Positions 25,636 to 35,587 of a DNA stretch of 64,000 nt are shown one piece after another. This DNA is from Betaproteobacteria bacterium. Lineage in GTDB: Bacteria; Pseudomonadota; Gammaproteobacteria; Burkholderiales; Ga0077523. The notes under the pieces are model-generated. The model was given only the letters and a program-made list of their open reading frames with translations, did not search any database and had not been told where the DNA came from. The DNA is taken from NCBI GenBank assembly GCA_016713305.1, contig JADJPK010000008.1, positions 439,275 through 503,274 of the forward strand, in the 5' to 3' direction. Position numbers and translations under genes: made by a program. Position 1 is the first letter of the stretch. Every line of letters starts with the position of its first letter.

Positions 25636-28600
25636 GCGCCGAAATTGAGCTGCCGCGGCGCAGGTAGCGACGCGCGATCTCGTCCGCCGGTACGGGCTTG
25701 CTGAAGAGAAAGCCCTGATACTCGTCGCAGCCCAGACGCTTGAGGGTAGACGGCTGCGCGAGATTCTCGACCCCTTCCGCAGTGACGCGGAGGTTGAGGC
25801 TGTGGGCCATCCCACGATGGTGGCCACGATGACGTCGCTGCCCTTGTCGAGTCGACATCGCGCACGAAGGAACAGTCGATCTTGAGCGTGTCGATGGGCA
25901 ACTGCCGAGTGTCGCGAGCGGTACCCGTGCCGAAGTCGTCCACCGCCAGGCGCGTGCCAACTTCCCCAACCTGCGGAACGCCTGGATGCTCTCGTCCGCC
26001 GACTGCCACAGCACGGACTCGGTCATCTCGAGCTCCAGCCACATCGGATCGAGCCCGGTGCGCGCGAGGATGCGCTGCACGGCACGCGCGAACTCGTTGG
26101 GCTGGTGGAACTGGCGGGCAGAGACGTTGACGGCCACCCGCAGGGCGGGATAACCGGCGTCCTGCCACGCCTTGTTCTGTTCGCAGGCGGCGCGCAGGGC
26201 CCAGGCCCCGATGGGCTCGATGAGGCCGGTCTCCTCCGCCACTTCGATGAACGTGGCCGGTGCGACGAGGCCCTTGACCGGATGCTTCCAGCGCAGCAGG
26301 GCTTCCACACCCGCGATCCGGCCGGTGGCGATGTCGATCTGCGGCTGGTAGTGCAGCACGAACTCGTCCCGGTTGAGCGCAAGCCGCAGCGCGTTCTCCA
26401 GATCGTGCCGCTCCACCGCGCGGATGTTCATCTCGCGCGAGAAGAACTGGTAGTTGCGCCGCCCCTTCTCCTTGGCGTGGTACATCGCCGTGTCCGCGTT
26501 CTTCATGAGCGTGGCGGCATCCTCGGCATCGTCCGGAAAGATGCTGATGCCGATCGAGCAGGACGTGTTGAGGGTGTGCGCCCGGACCTCCACGGGCCGT
26601 GCAAGGGCCGCGGTGATCTTGTCCGCCACGTGGGCGGCATCCTCCGCCTGTTGCAGGCCTTCGAGCGTGATCACGAACTCGTCGCCACCCAGCCGTGCCA
26701 GGGTGTCACCTTGCGGATGCACGTCTGCATCCGCGTGGCGACCTCCTTCAGCAGCAGGTCGCCGACATCGTGGCCCAGGGAATCGTTGATGTTCTTGAAG
26801 CGGTCGAGATCGATGAACATCAGCGCCAGGGATTCGCGGTTTCGCCGTGAGTTCACCAGCCCCTGCTCCAGACGATCCTGGAGCAGCAGCCGGTTGGGCA
26901 GGCCGGTCAGCGCATCGCGCGTCGCCAGCTGGCTGATGCGTTCCTCCGCGGCCTTGCGGTCCGTGATGTCCCGCGCTGTCCCGCGTTGCCCGACCGCGCG
27001 GCCCGCTTCGTCCCCGCATGGCTACCGCGTTCACGCTCACCCAGACGATGGACCCGCTGCGGGTGAGAGCGTTGTGTGCCCCAGATCGCCCTTAGGAACC
27101 GTCCGGCCGCACATGGTCGTCCAGCCACAGCGAAACCCGCTCGTTCTCGCCTGCGGGCATGAGATCGGCAGGCCGCCGCCCGATCAGTTCGGTGTTCGCG
27201 TAGCCGAGCACGTTGCGGACCCGCGGCGAGAGGTACGTATAGGCGCCATGGGCGTCCTGTTCCCACACGAATTCGCTCGCGGCTTCCGCGAAGTCGCGGA
27301 ACCGGCATTCGCGCTCTCGCGCAACTGTTCCTCGACAGTCTTGAGATCCGTGATATCCCGGCCGACGCCCCGGTATCCCTTGAAGGCGCCGCCGGCATCG
27401 AACACGGGTTCGCCACTGGACAGGCCCCAGCGGCCGGTCTTGCGGGAGCGGAGCACGAGGTCCCGGAACGGCCGCCGGGCATCCAGTGTGGCGCGGTGGT
27501 CCCGCATCGCCTGATCCGATGGCCAGTCGAATTCGGCTTCGAAACGGGTCCGGCCGATGAGCTCCGAACCGGTCTCGACCATGTGGCCGGCCGCGCTATC
27601 GGACGAATAGGTGTAGCGGTAGCGGTCGTCCTGCTCCCAGTACCAGTCCGCCGACAGTTCCGTCAGGCTGCGGAATCGCTGCTCGCTCTCGCGCAGGCGC
27701 TCTTCGGTCGCATTCTTGCCGGTCACGTCGAAGAGAACCAGAAGAATGTAGCGTTTGCCGTCCGGTGCCGTGATAGCGGTCTTGCGCACGAGCATCCACC
27801 GGATCGAGTCGTGGATGCGATAAGGGACGCTCGTGAGGTCACGGGCCCGTCTCCGCGCAACGCCGCCTGGTCGGTGGAGAGGAAATAGGTGGCGTCTTCG
27901 CGGGTGAAGAAATCGAAGTCCGTGCGGCCCACGATCCGGTCGAGCGGCCGTTCGAAGAACTCCACGAAAGACGGATTGGCCTCCACGTAGCGGTGCTGGC
28001 CATCCTTCAGCAGCACAGGGCTCGGGATGGCGTCGATCAGGGCCTTGAGGAATCCGCGCGACTGGGCAATCTCGTGCTCCGCCTGCTTCATCACGGTGAC
28101 GTCGCGGCCCGCCACGGTACCCGGCGAACCGGCCCGATTCGTCCAGCACCGGCTCGCCGCTGATCGACACGTGGCGGTGTCGCCCATGTTGAGGCGCGTC
28201 AGCATCAGATCGCGGAACGATTCGCGCCGGGCCATGGCCGAATCGTGACGCTGCCTTTCCTCGTCGGTCACCACGCAAGGCAGTTCCCAGCGCGAGCGCC
28301 CGATGAAGTTCGCGGGATCAAGAGGCCGGAATCGACGGCACGGCCGGACACCCGCGTGAACCGCTGGTTGACGTCCGTCTCCCAGTACCAATCCGCCGAC
28401 AGGGCGGCAAGCGAGCGGAAGCGGTCGAAGCCCTCCGCAGCTGATTGGCCGCGTTGCGCTGGGCCGCGGCAAGGCCATGGACGAACAGCGTCGAGCCGGC
28501 GTTGATGGCGCGGAAACAGCTCCAGCAGCAGGTGATCGGTCGTCGGTGTCGAGAAGGTGAAGGGCCCCACCCCGTTCAGGTGCCGACCAGTCCGAAAACC

Positions 28601-29361
28601 GCGACGACGGCCACGGCGAGGGTTGCCAGGTGCGATCCCGCGTTGACGGCGATCAGCAAGGCGACGGGAAACGTGAGATAGGCAATGGAGGTCTGATCAG
28701 GCCAGGTCGATGCTCCGCCGAAGAACACGAAGCCGGAGATGAGCGCATGGCATGTCAGCAAGCCGGCGGAATGCACCGGGTGTCCGGGCAGAGGCGGGGC
28801 GGATGCCGCCACACGACGAAGCGGCAGGAACACCATGATGCCGACGGCGTCCGACAGCCACCACAACACGGCGATGTGGCTCGCGTCGACGATCCCCACG
28901 CCGTGTACGAGGGCGTAGACGCCTGCGAACGCCGCAGCGGCCGGCGCAGGTGCGAGCAGCGATACGACCGGAATGTCCACGCCCAGTGCACGCGCCGGGA
29001 ATTCCTCCCTGCCGAGCCCGACGCGCCGGAGAACGAGCCAGGCGATGGCGGCCTCGAGGACCGCGGCGCCGGCCTCCGCGATGACGAGCGGTGCCGGCCC
29101 GCCGTCGATCCATTCGACCAAGCCCGCCGCGGCGAAGATGAACGAAGCGCCACGGGGCCCAGACGCAGTGCCGCCATCACGGCGATCGCCGCCGAGGGCC
29201 AGAGCATCACGTAGCTGGTCGTGGCGCCCGGAGAGCGACAGCAGGGACAGGCCGACCACCGTGTACAGAGCAGCCCAGAACGCTGCCTTCGCCAATGTCC
29301 CGGGACGCAGATCCAGCCTTCGACCGGCGACGTGTTCGTCGCGGCGCTGGAATCGGTTCAT
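25632..29361 (-). pseudogene. MASE1-PAS-GGDEF-EAL cyclic-di-GMP protein, frameshifted
   Basis: A single large membrane protein (about 1240 residues) in broken frames. Order: MASE1-type membrane domain (AAFWAALYTVVGLSLLSLSG, SDAVGIMVFLPLRR, IAYLTFPVALLIAVNAGSHL); PAS units marked by repeats of RFRSLxxLSADWYWExD; PAS/PAC ends such as YRGVGRDITDLKTVEEQLRE; a GGDEF domain (LALMFIDLDRFKNINDSLGH, DTLARLGGDEFVITLEG); an EAL domain (IAGVEALLRWKHP, VDDFGTG, VTAEGVENLAQ, GFLFSKPVPADEIARRYL). GGDEF and EAL residues are intact, so both cyclase and phosphodiesterase activity are possible. Its ATG lies in an ATGA with the end of the GspE-like gene. Confidence 0.82.
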
Positions 29362-31191
29362 GCCGCAGGCCCCGTCCGGGGCCGGAGCCTTTCCTGCGTC
29401 GGTCCAGCGTGATGGGTGGCGCGGATTTGAGCACTTCCTCCACGGTGGTCACACCCTGCGCGACCTTCATGGCGCCGCTGATGCGAAGCGGTCTCATGCC
29501 GTCGCGGTACGCCTGTTCGCGGATCGCCGGCAGATCGGCCGCCGCTGTCACGAATTTGCGCTGGCCCGGCGTGAACAGCATGATCTCGTAGATGCCGACG
29601 CGTCCCATGTAGCCGGTCATGCGGCATTCGAGGCAGCCCTTGGGATGGAACACCTGCTTGGGCTTTCCGCCTTCCAGGGCGTGATGAGCATGTTCCACGT
29701 GTCGTCGTCGATGGGGCCCGCTTCCCGGCAGTGCGGGCACAGGGTCCGCACCAGGCGCTGGGCCATCACGCCCAGGATCGTCGAGTGCAGCAGGTAGGGC
29801 GGAACGCCGATGTCCAGCAGCCGGGTGATGGCCGCCGGTGCGTCGTTCGTGTGCAGTGTCGAGAGCACCAGATGGCCGGTGAGAGAGGCCTGGATCGCCA
29901 TCTCGGCCGTTTCGAGATCGCGGATCTCGCCGACCATGATGATGTCCGGATCCTGCCGCAGGAGCGTGCGGACGCCGGAGGCGAAATCCAGTCCGATGGA
30001 GTGCTGGACCTGCATCTGGTTGAACGAGGGCTCCACCATCTCGATAGGGTCCTCGATGGTGCAGACGTTCACGTCGGGCGTGGACAGCTGCTTCAACGTG
30101 GAGTAGAGCGTCGTGGTCTTGCCCGATCCCGTGGGGCCCGTCACCAGCACGATGCCGTGCGGCTGCGTGGTCATCTGGGTCCACCGGTTCTGGTCGTCTT
30201 CGGAAAAGCCGAGTTCCCGATAGTCCTTGACGATCACGTCCGGGTTGAAGATCCGCATCACGAGCTTCTCGCCGAACGCCGTGGGCATGGTGGACAGGCG
30301 CAGTTCCACTTCGGAGCCGTCGGGCGTCACGGTCTTGATCCGGCCATCCTGAGGACGGCGGCTCTCCACGACGTCCATGCGGCCGAGGCTCTTGATGCGG
30401 CTCGTCATGGCCGCCATCACGGCCGTGGGGATCTGGTAGACCTGGTGCAGCACGCCGTCGATGCGGAAACGCACGTTGCCGACATCCCGGCGTGGTTCCA
30501 TGTGAATGTCGCTTGCCCGCTGCTCGAACGCGTACTGGAAGATCCAGTCGACGATGTGGACGACGTGGCGGTCGTTGGCGTCCACCTGCCCGCGGCTGCC
30601 GAGCTGGACGAGCTGCTCGAAGTTGGTGATGTCGTTCAGCTCGCCCTTCTTCTGCTGCTGCGCGCCGTGCACCGACCGGGCGAGGTTGCTAGAACTCGAC
30701 CAGATAGTTGTCGATGTCCCGCGGATTCGCGAGGACCCGTTTGATGTCCAGCCGCAGCACGCGCGCAGTTCCGCCTCCCACTCCCGCACGTGCGGTTCGG
30801 ACACGGCGATCACGCATTCCTTGGAGGTCACCTGGACGGGCAGGATGCGGAAGCGGGTGGCGTAGGCATTCGACATCACCTTGGTCACCGCGGTGAAGTC
30901 GATCTTGAAGGGGTCGATGTGCAGATAGGGCAGGTCCACGCGGCCTGCGAGCCACTCGGTGAGCAGTTCCAGGTGCAGCAGCTTCTTGGGGTTGCGTGGA
31001 TCGGGCCACTTCTGGTCCGCGATCAGTACGAGCGGGTGGATGGGCGCGCGCCGCGACACCTGCTTCGACAGCAGTTCCTGCGCCTGTTCCCGGCTGGCGA
31101 GACCGTCCTGGACCATGTCGGCGAGGATGCCGTCCAGTTCCAGCCTGCGGTTGGCGGTGGCTTCGGTCCGCGCCGGCGCTGTCGTGTCCAT
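29358..31191 (-). pseudogene. GspE/PilB-family secretion or pilus ATPase, frameshifted
   Basis: About 600 residues. An N-terminal MshEN-like region (LDGILADMVQDGLASREQAQELL, DLPYLHIDPFKID) precedes the ATPase core: ASDIHMEPRRDVGNVRFRIDGVLHQ, Walker A GPTGSGKTTTLYSTL, Asp box TIEDPIEM, Walker B PDIIMVGEIRDLETAE, His box LVLSTLHTNDAP, and a zinc knuckle CPHC with later CLEC. Frame changes: two compensating indels near 30765 and 30690 (restoring LRLDIKRVLANPRDIDNYLVEF) and one near 29680 before GKPKQVFHPKGCLECRMTGYMGRVGIYEI. AAGGAG precedes ATG 31191. No other pilus or type II genes are nearby, so it may be a stand-alone regulator or assembly ATPase. Confidence 0.83.
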
Positions 31192-31290
31192 GTTCTGCGT
31201 GACTCCTTATCCATCCGGAATTATGGCACCGGAGGATTATCGGCCCGTATCGCGCCGGCTTCAGCGCCGCGGTAAAGGGGGAGTCGCCCT

Positions 31291-33426
31291 TCAGAACCTC
31301 CAGCGGCAGGCGACGAAGGTGTGGCGCTCGGGCATGGGGTAGTAGTTCGCGCTGTAGGCGATCGTCGCGTAAGGGCGGTCGAAGAGGTTGCGCACCCCGG
31401 CCGTCAACGTGAACGACCCGTTGTCGAATCGCAGCGTTGCATCGACGAGCGTGTGCGCCGGCAGCCGGGGAAACTGCGAATTGGTGAAATCGTTGCCATC
31501 GTAGCGCGAGCCGGTGTGGCGGTTCGTGAGCGTTGCCTGCCACCGTGGAAACGGGGACCACTCCAGATCCAGGAGCGCCGTGGTCCGTGGAACCAGAGGA
31601 ATGTCGGTTCCCGTCCGGGCGAGCTTCGGCACGACGTAGCCCACGTTGGCCCGGACCGCCAACCGGCTCGTGGCGCTCCAGCGAAGTTCCGCCTCGCCCC
31701 CGAATCGTCGCGTGGGTTCCGCAAGATTCCGATTGAGGCTGATGGCGCCGAACGCGTTGGAACCGAACGAGATCTCGTCGACGACGCGCATCAGGAACGC
31801 GGTGGCCGACAGTTCGACGCGCTCGCCGGGACGCGAACGGATCCCGGCCTCGAATGTCGTTCCATGCTGGGAGTGCAGGTCGGTCGTGGCGAGCAGCAGT
31901 TCGTCGAGATTCGGATTGCGGAAATGACGAGTCGCGGAGGCGAACGCGGTAGTCCGGGCGTCCGGGCTCCAGGTGGCGCCCAGTTCGACCGCCATTTGCC
32001 GGGATTGGCGCCGTGCGAATCCCTGCGACCGGTATGCTTCGACGCAGTCCACCTGGCGGGTGACGGGGACGGGAATCAGGGTGACGCCGGGTCCGGGATC
32101 CACGTCCACCAGCGTGGTCTCGGTGATGGTTCGGCAGCCCGACGCGATGTAGCGGGCATCGTCCGCACGGGATTCGTACCGGTCCAGCCGCAACCCTGCC
32201 TGGAGCGCCCATGCGGACGACAGGACCGAGTTCAGCATGACGAACTGGGCGGTGGAATCGGCCGTGCCCGAGCGTCGTGTGGACGTCCCGATCAGGTTCT
32301 CGCCGTTCTCGCTTCGCGCATAGTCGGCGGAAAGTACTTCGATGCCGGCCGACAGCGCGTGGCTTCCGCCCAGCGCGTCGAAGCGCCGTTCGTAGCGCAG
32401 CAGGATGTCCTGCCGTCGCGACGTGATGCGTGACCGCTGATTCTCCAATGGGATCCCCGCGTTGAATCCGATCACGTAGGGCGTCTTGCGGTCGCGGCCG
32501 GACCAGCGCAGTTCCACCGCGCCGCGCTCCCCCAGATCGGCGAGCATGTCGAGTTGCAGCCGCAGATCGTCGGTGCTGCTCTCGTCGAAGGGAGCGCTGG
32601 TGGAGCGTCGTTCCGCAGTGCCCGAAGAGAACGCGGCCGCGCTCACCGGGCCGGCCAGTCCGATCTCGTCGCGATGAGCGGCAGCACGTCCCTGGAAGGT
32701 GAGAAAGGACCACTGCCCTTGCGGCGTGTATCGCAGCGAGGCGGCGGCGTTGCGGGCGTCAAGATCCGAGTTGCGACGGAAGCCGTCCGTCCGGAACTCG
32801 TTCGCGTCGATGCGCCCCGACCAGCGACCGGAACTGCCGCTTGCGGCGAGACGCAGTTCGCGGGTGCGGAAGGACTCGAACCGCGCGGATACTTCTCCGC
32901 CGTGGCCGAGCGGGCCACTGCGTTTCGTGAGGATGTGGATCACTCCGCCCACGGCGCCGTCGCCGAAGCGAACCGCCCCCCCACCCCGCAGGATCTCGAT
33001 GCGTTCGATCTGGGAAAGCGGAATGGAGGCGAGGTCGGCGCCCGAAAGATCGGACTCGTTCAGGCGGACGCCATCGACGACCACCAGCACGTTGCTCGTG
33101 GAGGTCGCACCCATGCCGCGGATATCGATGGTTGCCTGCTTGTCGGTGCCGGAATAGCTCTGCAGGTTGACGTTGGCCTCGCGTGCCAGGAGTTCGGCCA
33201 CCGTGACGGCCGAGGAACGCTCGATGTCCGCAGCGGTGATGATGGACAGGCTGTGCGGTGTGGTCCGAAGCGTGCCGTCGGCCGCCCGGGCCGAGACGAC
33301 GACCTCGCGCATCTTGAACAGAGGCGACTCGTCGTCAGCCCGGACTGCGGCCGGTCCCAGGCAGAGAATGGGCCCGACCGCAAGGACAGCCGCAACGGAC
33401 CGGATCCGCCCGATGCGGCGAACCAT
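31291..33426 (-). CDS. BtuB-like TonB-dependent receptor, likely for cobalamin
   Basis: 711 residues with a signal peptide (VAAVLAVGPILCLGPAAVRA), TonB box region (REVVVSA), plug (TVAELLAREANVNLQSYSG, ATIDIRGMGATSTSNVLVVVDGVRLNESDLS, IERIEILRGGGAVRFGDGAVGGVIHILTK), and a barrel with NPNLDELLLATTDLHSQHGTTFEAG, GVRNLFDRPY and a canonical C-terminal Phe (WRF). Its general shape matches BtuB. The cobalamin assignment rests mainly on context: it is third in a run of three close minus-strand genes headed by a cobalamin riboswitch. ATG 33426 is 3 bases from the upstream gene's restored stop, so the two are tightly coupled. Confidence 0.88.
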   Translation of the reverse strand: MVRRIGRIRSVAAVLAVGPILCLGPAAVRADDESPLFKMREVVVSARAADGTLRTTPHSLSIITAADIERSSAVTVAELLAREANVNLQSYSGTDKQATIDIRGMGATSTSNVLVVVDGVRLNESDLSGADLASIPLSQIERIEILRGGGAVRFGDGAVGGVIHILTKRSGPLGHGGEVSARFESFRTRELRLAASGSSGRWSGRIDANEFRTDGFRRNSDLDARNAAASLRYTPQGQWSFLTFQGRAAAHRDEIGLAGPVSAAAFSSGTAERRSTSAPFDESSTDDLRLQLDMLADLGERGAVELRWSGRDRKTPYVIGFNAGIPLENQRSRITSRRQDILLRYERRFDALGGSHALSAGIEVLSADYARSENGENLIGTSTRRSGTADSTAQFVMLNSVLSSAWALQAGLRLDRYESRADDARYIASGCRTITETTLVDVDPGPGVTLIPVPVTRQVDCVEAYRSQGFARRQSRQMAVELGATWSPDARTTAFASATRHFRNPNLDELLLATTDLHSQHGTTFEAGIRSRPGERVELSATAFLMRVVDEISFGSNAFGAISLNRNLAEPTRRFGGEAELRWSATSRLAVRANVGYVVPKLARTGTDIPLVPRTTALLDLEWSPFPRWQATLTNRHTGSRYDGNDFTNSQFPRLPAHTLVDATLRFDNGSFTLTAGVRNLFDRPYATIAYSANYYPMPERHTFVACRWRF

Positions 33427-33429
33427 CGG

Positions 33430-34208
33430 TCAGCGGCGGCGCGACACGCCGGCGGCCAGGATGACGACCCCAGCGTGAGGAGCACGGCAGTACCGGGTTC
33501 GGGGACGGCGGTCACGGTCAGGTCGTCGAGCGCGAAGTACGTGGGGGTGTTGATGCCGAAGTCACCCTTGTCGGACGAGTCCATGGAGAAGCTGAGCGAA
33601 CTCACCATACCGAGGGACGTGAGGTCGATACGTTGCCAGCCTTCGAGGATGAAATCCGAACCGGAATCGTCGAACCGGTAGTCGGCCAGCGCGAGGACGA
33701 CGGTTCCCGTGATGTGCCCGGCCACATCGCGTCCTTGCACGGCGACTGTCAGGAAGTCGGGATCCGTGCCGCTCGGCCCGCCGAACTTCTTTGCAAAGCC
33801 GTCGCCCTGGAGCATCGAAAGGGCCGCGTAGGTCGTGACGGCAAGAGACGCCCCCTGCACGACGACCGGTGACGCGAAATCGATCGAAGGCGCCCCGACG
33901 TAGGCGATGCCGTACTGCGCCGAGCCTCCTTCTCCGCTCCCGGGCCAGGCACTGTACTGATTTGCCGGTCCCGCGGTCGTGCTGTCGGTGTGATTCGACA
34001 CGGTCCAGCCGGACCAGCAGCAGCCACCTCCCCAGTTCTCGAACTCATGATTGAAGGTGGCAGAACCGCTCGTGAAGGAGGTGGTGGCACCGGGCATGTA
34101 GACGCCCGTGGCGTCCAGGGCGAAGTCCTCGAAACCGATCGTTTCGGCAACGGCGGAACCGGTGACAAGAAATGCGGCGATCGCCGCGACGAAGTGCGAG
34201 ATTTTCAT
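33430..34208 (-). pseudogene. DUF4465-like PEP-CTERM surface protein, one-base frameshift near C-terminus
   Basis: Signal peptide (MKISHFVAAIAAFLVTGSAVA), then a body with the DUF4465 pattern: ETIGFEDFALDATGVYMPG, TSGSATFNHEFENWGG, WSGWTVSNHTDSTTAGPANQYSAWPGSG, YGIAYVG, and a closing FALDDLTVTAVPEPGT. After VPEPGTAVLLTLG the frame runs on into the receptor gene. One extra G in the GGG run near 33470 gives LGVVILAAGVSRRR and a stop at 33430-33432, a normal PEP-CTERM tail. The open length is one base short of a multiple of three, in agreement. From memory, DUF4465 proteins of Bacteroidetes occur in B12 loci and include cobalamin binders (BtuH); a similar role is inferred here. Confidence 0.82.
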
Positions 34209-34229
34209 CGAAGGTCTCCCGGGAACGTG

Positions 34230-35030
34230 TCAGGCCGCGTTGCGGCGGCGGGCAAAGCGGATGACGGCGACGACGGCCCCTGCGGCGAGGAGCCAGGCAG
34301 TCGAAGGTTCCGGCACGGCAGCGGCGTAGTGAATCACGCCGACACCGTCGAGATCGAATCCGCCACTGCCCGTCGTGGGCGTCGGGTCGTAGATGGGATT
34401 CGGGCCCCCGGCCACCGCGGGAAGACTGTCGAGGGCAGAACCGTCTCCGACGATGTCGACGATGCGGACGAAACGGACGGCGTCGACATCGAGTCCCGGG
34501 ACAGACTTGAGCAGATCCAGGTCGAACGGCGTGCCGTAGCCCCCGCGGTACTTGCCCGCCAGACCGTCCAGATCGGTGGGGTCCAGGGTTCCGAAGGCGC
34601 CGATGGCGTTGGCGGTCAGCGAGAACCCGGGGAAGCGGAAGAAGTTGGCACCATCGGATGAGACCTCTACCCAGGCCAGTTCGAGGAAGGTGTCGCTGAA
34701 GCTGTTCTCGAAGACGGCGAAATCCGCGCCGGCGCCGTTCAGGATCGCGCCGGAAAACGTCAGGGTGATGCGCCCCGAATCGCCCAGCGACACGACATCG
34801 GTCGGGTTGCCGCTTGCGGCACCCAGTGCCTTCTGGGGGGTCTTGAACGTGTCCGAGACATTCGCACCGGGCAGATAGTCGAGGTAACCGGTGGCCCAGG
34901 CGGAGATGGAAGGATCCGCGGCCGCAAGGGCAGTGGAATCCGGCTGACCCGCCGCCGGAGCGTAGGGCCCTGCCACGGCCAACGGGGACGACAGGAGCGC
35001 GAGGAACAACAGACTCTTGGGTAACGCCAT
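34230..35030 (-). CDS. PEP-CTERM surface protein, first gene of cobalamin-riboswitch operon
   Basis: 266 residues: signal peptide (MALPKSLLFLALLSSPLAVA) and C-terminal sorting signal at 239-266 (VPEPSTAWLLAAG, hydrophobic helix, RFARRR). The body reads GNPTDVVSLGDSGRITLTFSG, ADFAVFENSFSDTFLELAWVEVSSDG, NFFRFPGFSLT and FVRIVDIVGDGS. This pattern resembles proteins annotated only as 'cell surface protein' beside DUF4465 proteins and TonB receptors in other phyla. A ribosome site GGGAGAG precedes ATG 35030. A cobalamin riboswitch lies in its leader. It probably binds cobalamin or helps assemble a surface capture complex; unproven. Confidence 0.85.
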   Translation of the reverse strand: MALPKSLLFLALLSSPLAVAGPYAPAAGQPDSTALAAADPSISAWATGYLDYLPGANVSDTFKTPQKALGAASGNPTDVVSLGDSGRITLTFSGAILNGAGADFAVFENSFSDTFLELAWVEVSSDGANFFRFPGFSLTANAIGAFGTLDPTDLDGLAGKYRGGYGTPFDLDLLKSVPGLDVDAVRFVRIVDIVGDGSALDSLPAVAGGPNPIYDPTPTTGSGGFDLDGVGVIHYAAAVPEPSTAWLLAAGAVVAVIRFARRRNAA

Positions 35031-35197
35031 TGCAGACTCTCCCTGGCGCAGGGAAGTGCGCCGTCAGGTTGGGAAAGCACCTGCTGCCGATTGGAGAAGA
35101 AGTGAGGACACCGCAGAACCGCGATAGCCCGGGGAACGAACGGATGACGAGGGCTGGCCAGGATGTCGCCACTGCATCGCCGCCCTCCGCAGCCGCC

Positions 35198-35405
35198 GGT
35201 GCGCTGAGTCAGGCCGGTCTCCGGGCTTGCGAGGGTGACGGGCGATCCGCCTTCCCATGCCCGAGGACACAGTGGCGCAGAGGATCGCCCCGACTCGCTT
35301 ACCGTTGCGGGGGCAGCGCCGGATTCGCGACAGTGTGGAGACACCGTAACGCCCACCGGACTTCCCGTTTCACTCGAACGGACGGTCGCCCGCTCAAGCA
35401 CCTGA
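35198..35405 (-). promoter_or_regulatory. Cobalamin (B12) riboswitch
   Basis: Read on the minus strand, the conserved landmarks appear in order: GTGAAACGGGAAGTCCGGTG, then ATCCGGCGCTGCCCCCGCAA with CGGTAAGCGAGT, then GCGCCACTGTG, GGGAAGGCG, and AAGCCCGGAGACCGGCC. These are the B12-box core and the flanking helices of the AdoCbl-type aptamer. The expected outer-helix strands lie near 35404 and 35200. It sits about 170 bases before the PEP-CTERM gene at 35030 and should shut the operon down when cobalamin is plentiful. Whether control is by termination or by hiding the ribosome site is not clear; I saw no strong terminator between aptamer and ATG. Confidence 0.93.
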
Positions 35406-35587
35406 CAAGCAGGGAGCGTAATGCGGCCATTCCGTGCACGTCAAGTTTCCGGTGTAGCGAGGACAGGAGCCGATGGAGAAGAGCAATCGCGGCGGCTTCA
35501 GGCATCATACGCGCCGCCCGCGGCGACGCGGCGCAGAGCGGATCGCAGATTCCGCAGCCAATTTCAAGGAACCGTTCGGAGGATCTC

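Noticed and set aside
20005..31191. Genome decay, phase variation or programmed frameshifting
   Set aside because: Indels are too many and too random, occur in both directions, and strike unrelated neighbouring genes including housekeeping ones, fitting sequence error better.
33060..34208. A 382-residue protein joining the DUF4465 domain to a plug-like segment
   Set aside because: The joined part is an out-of-frame reading of the receptor gene. A one-base correction restores a normal PEP-CTERM end and stop.
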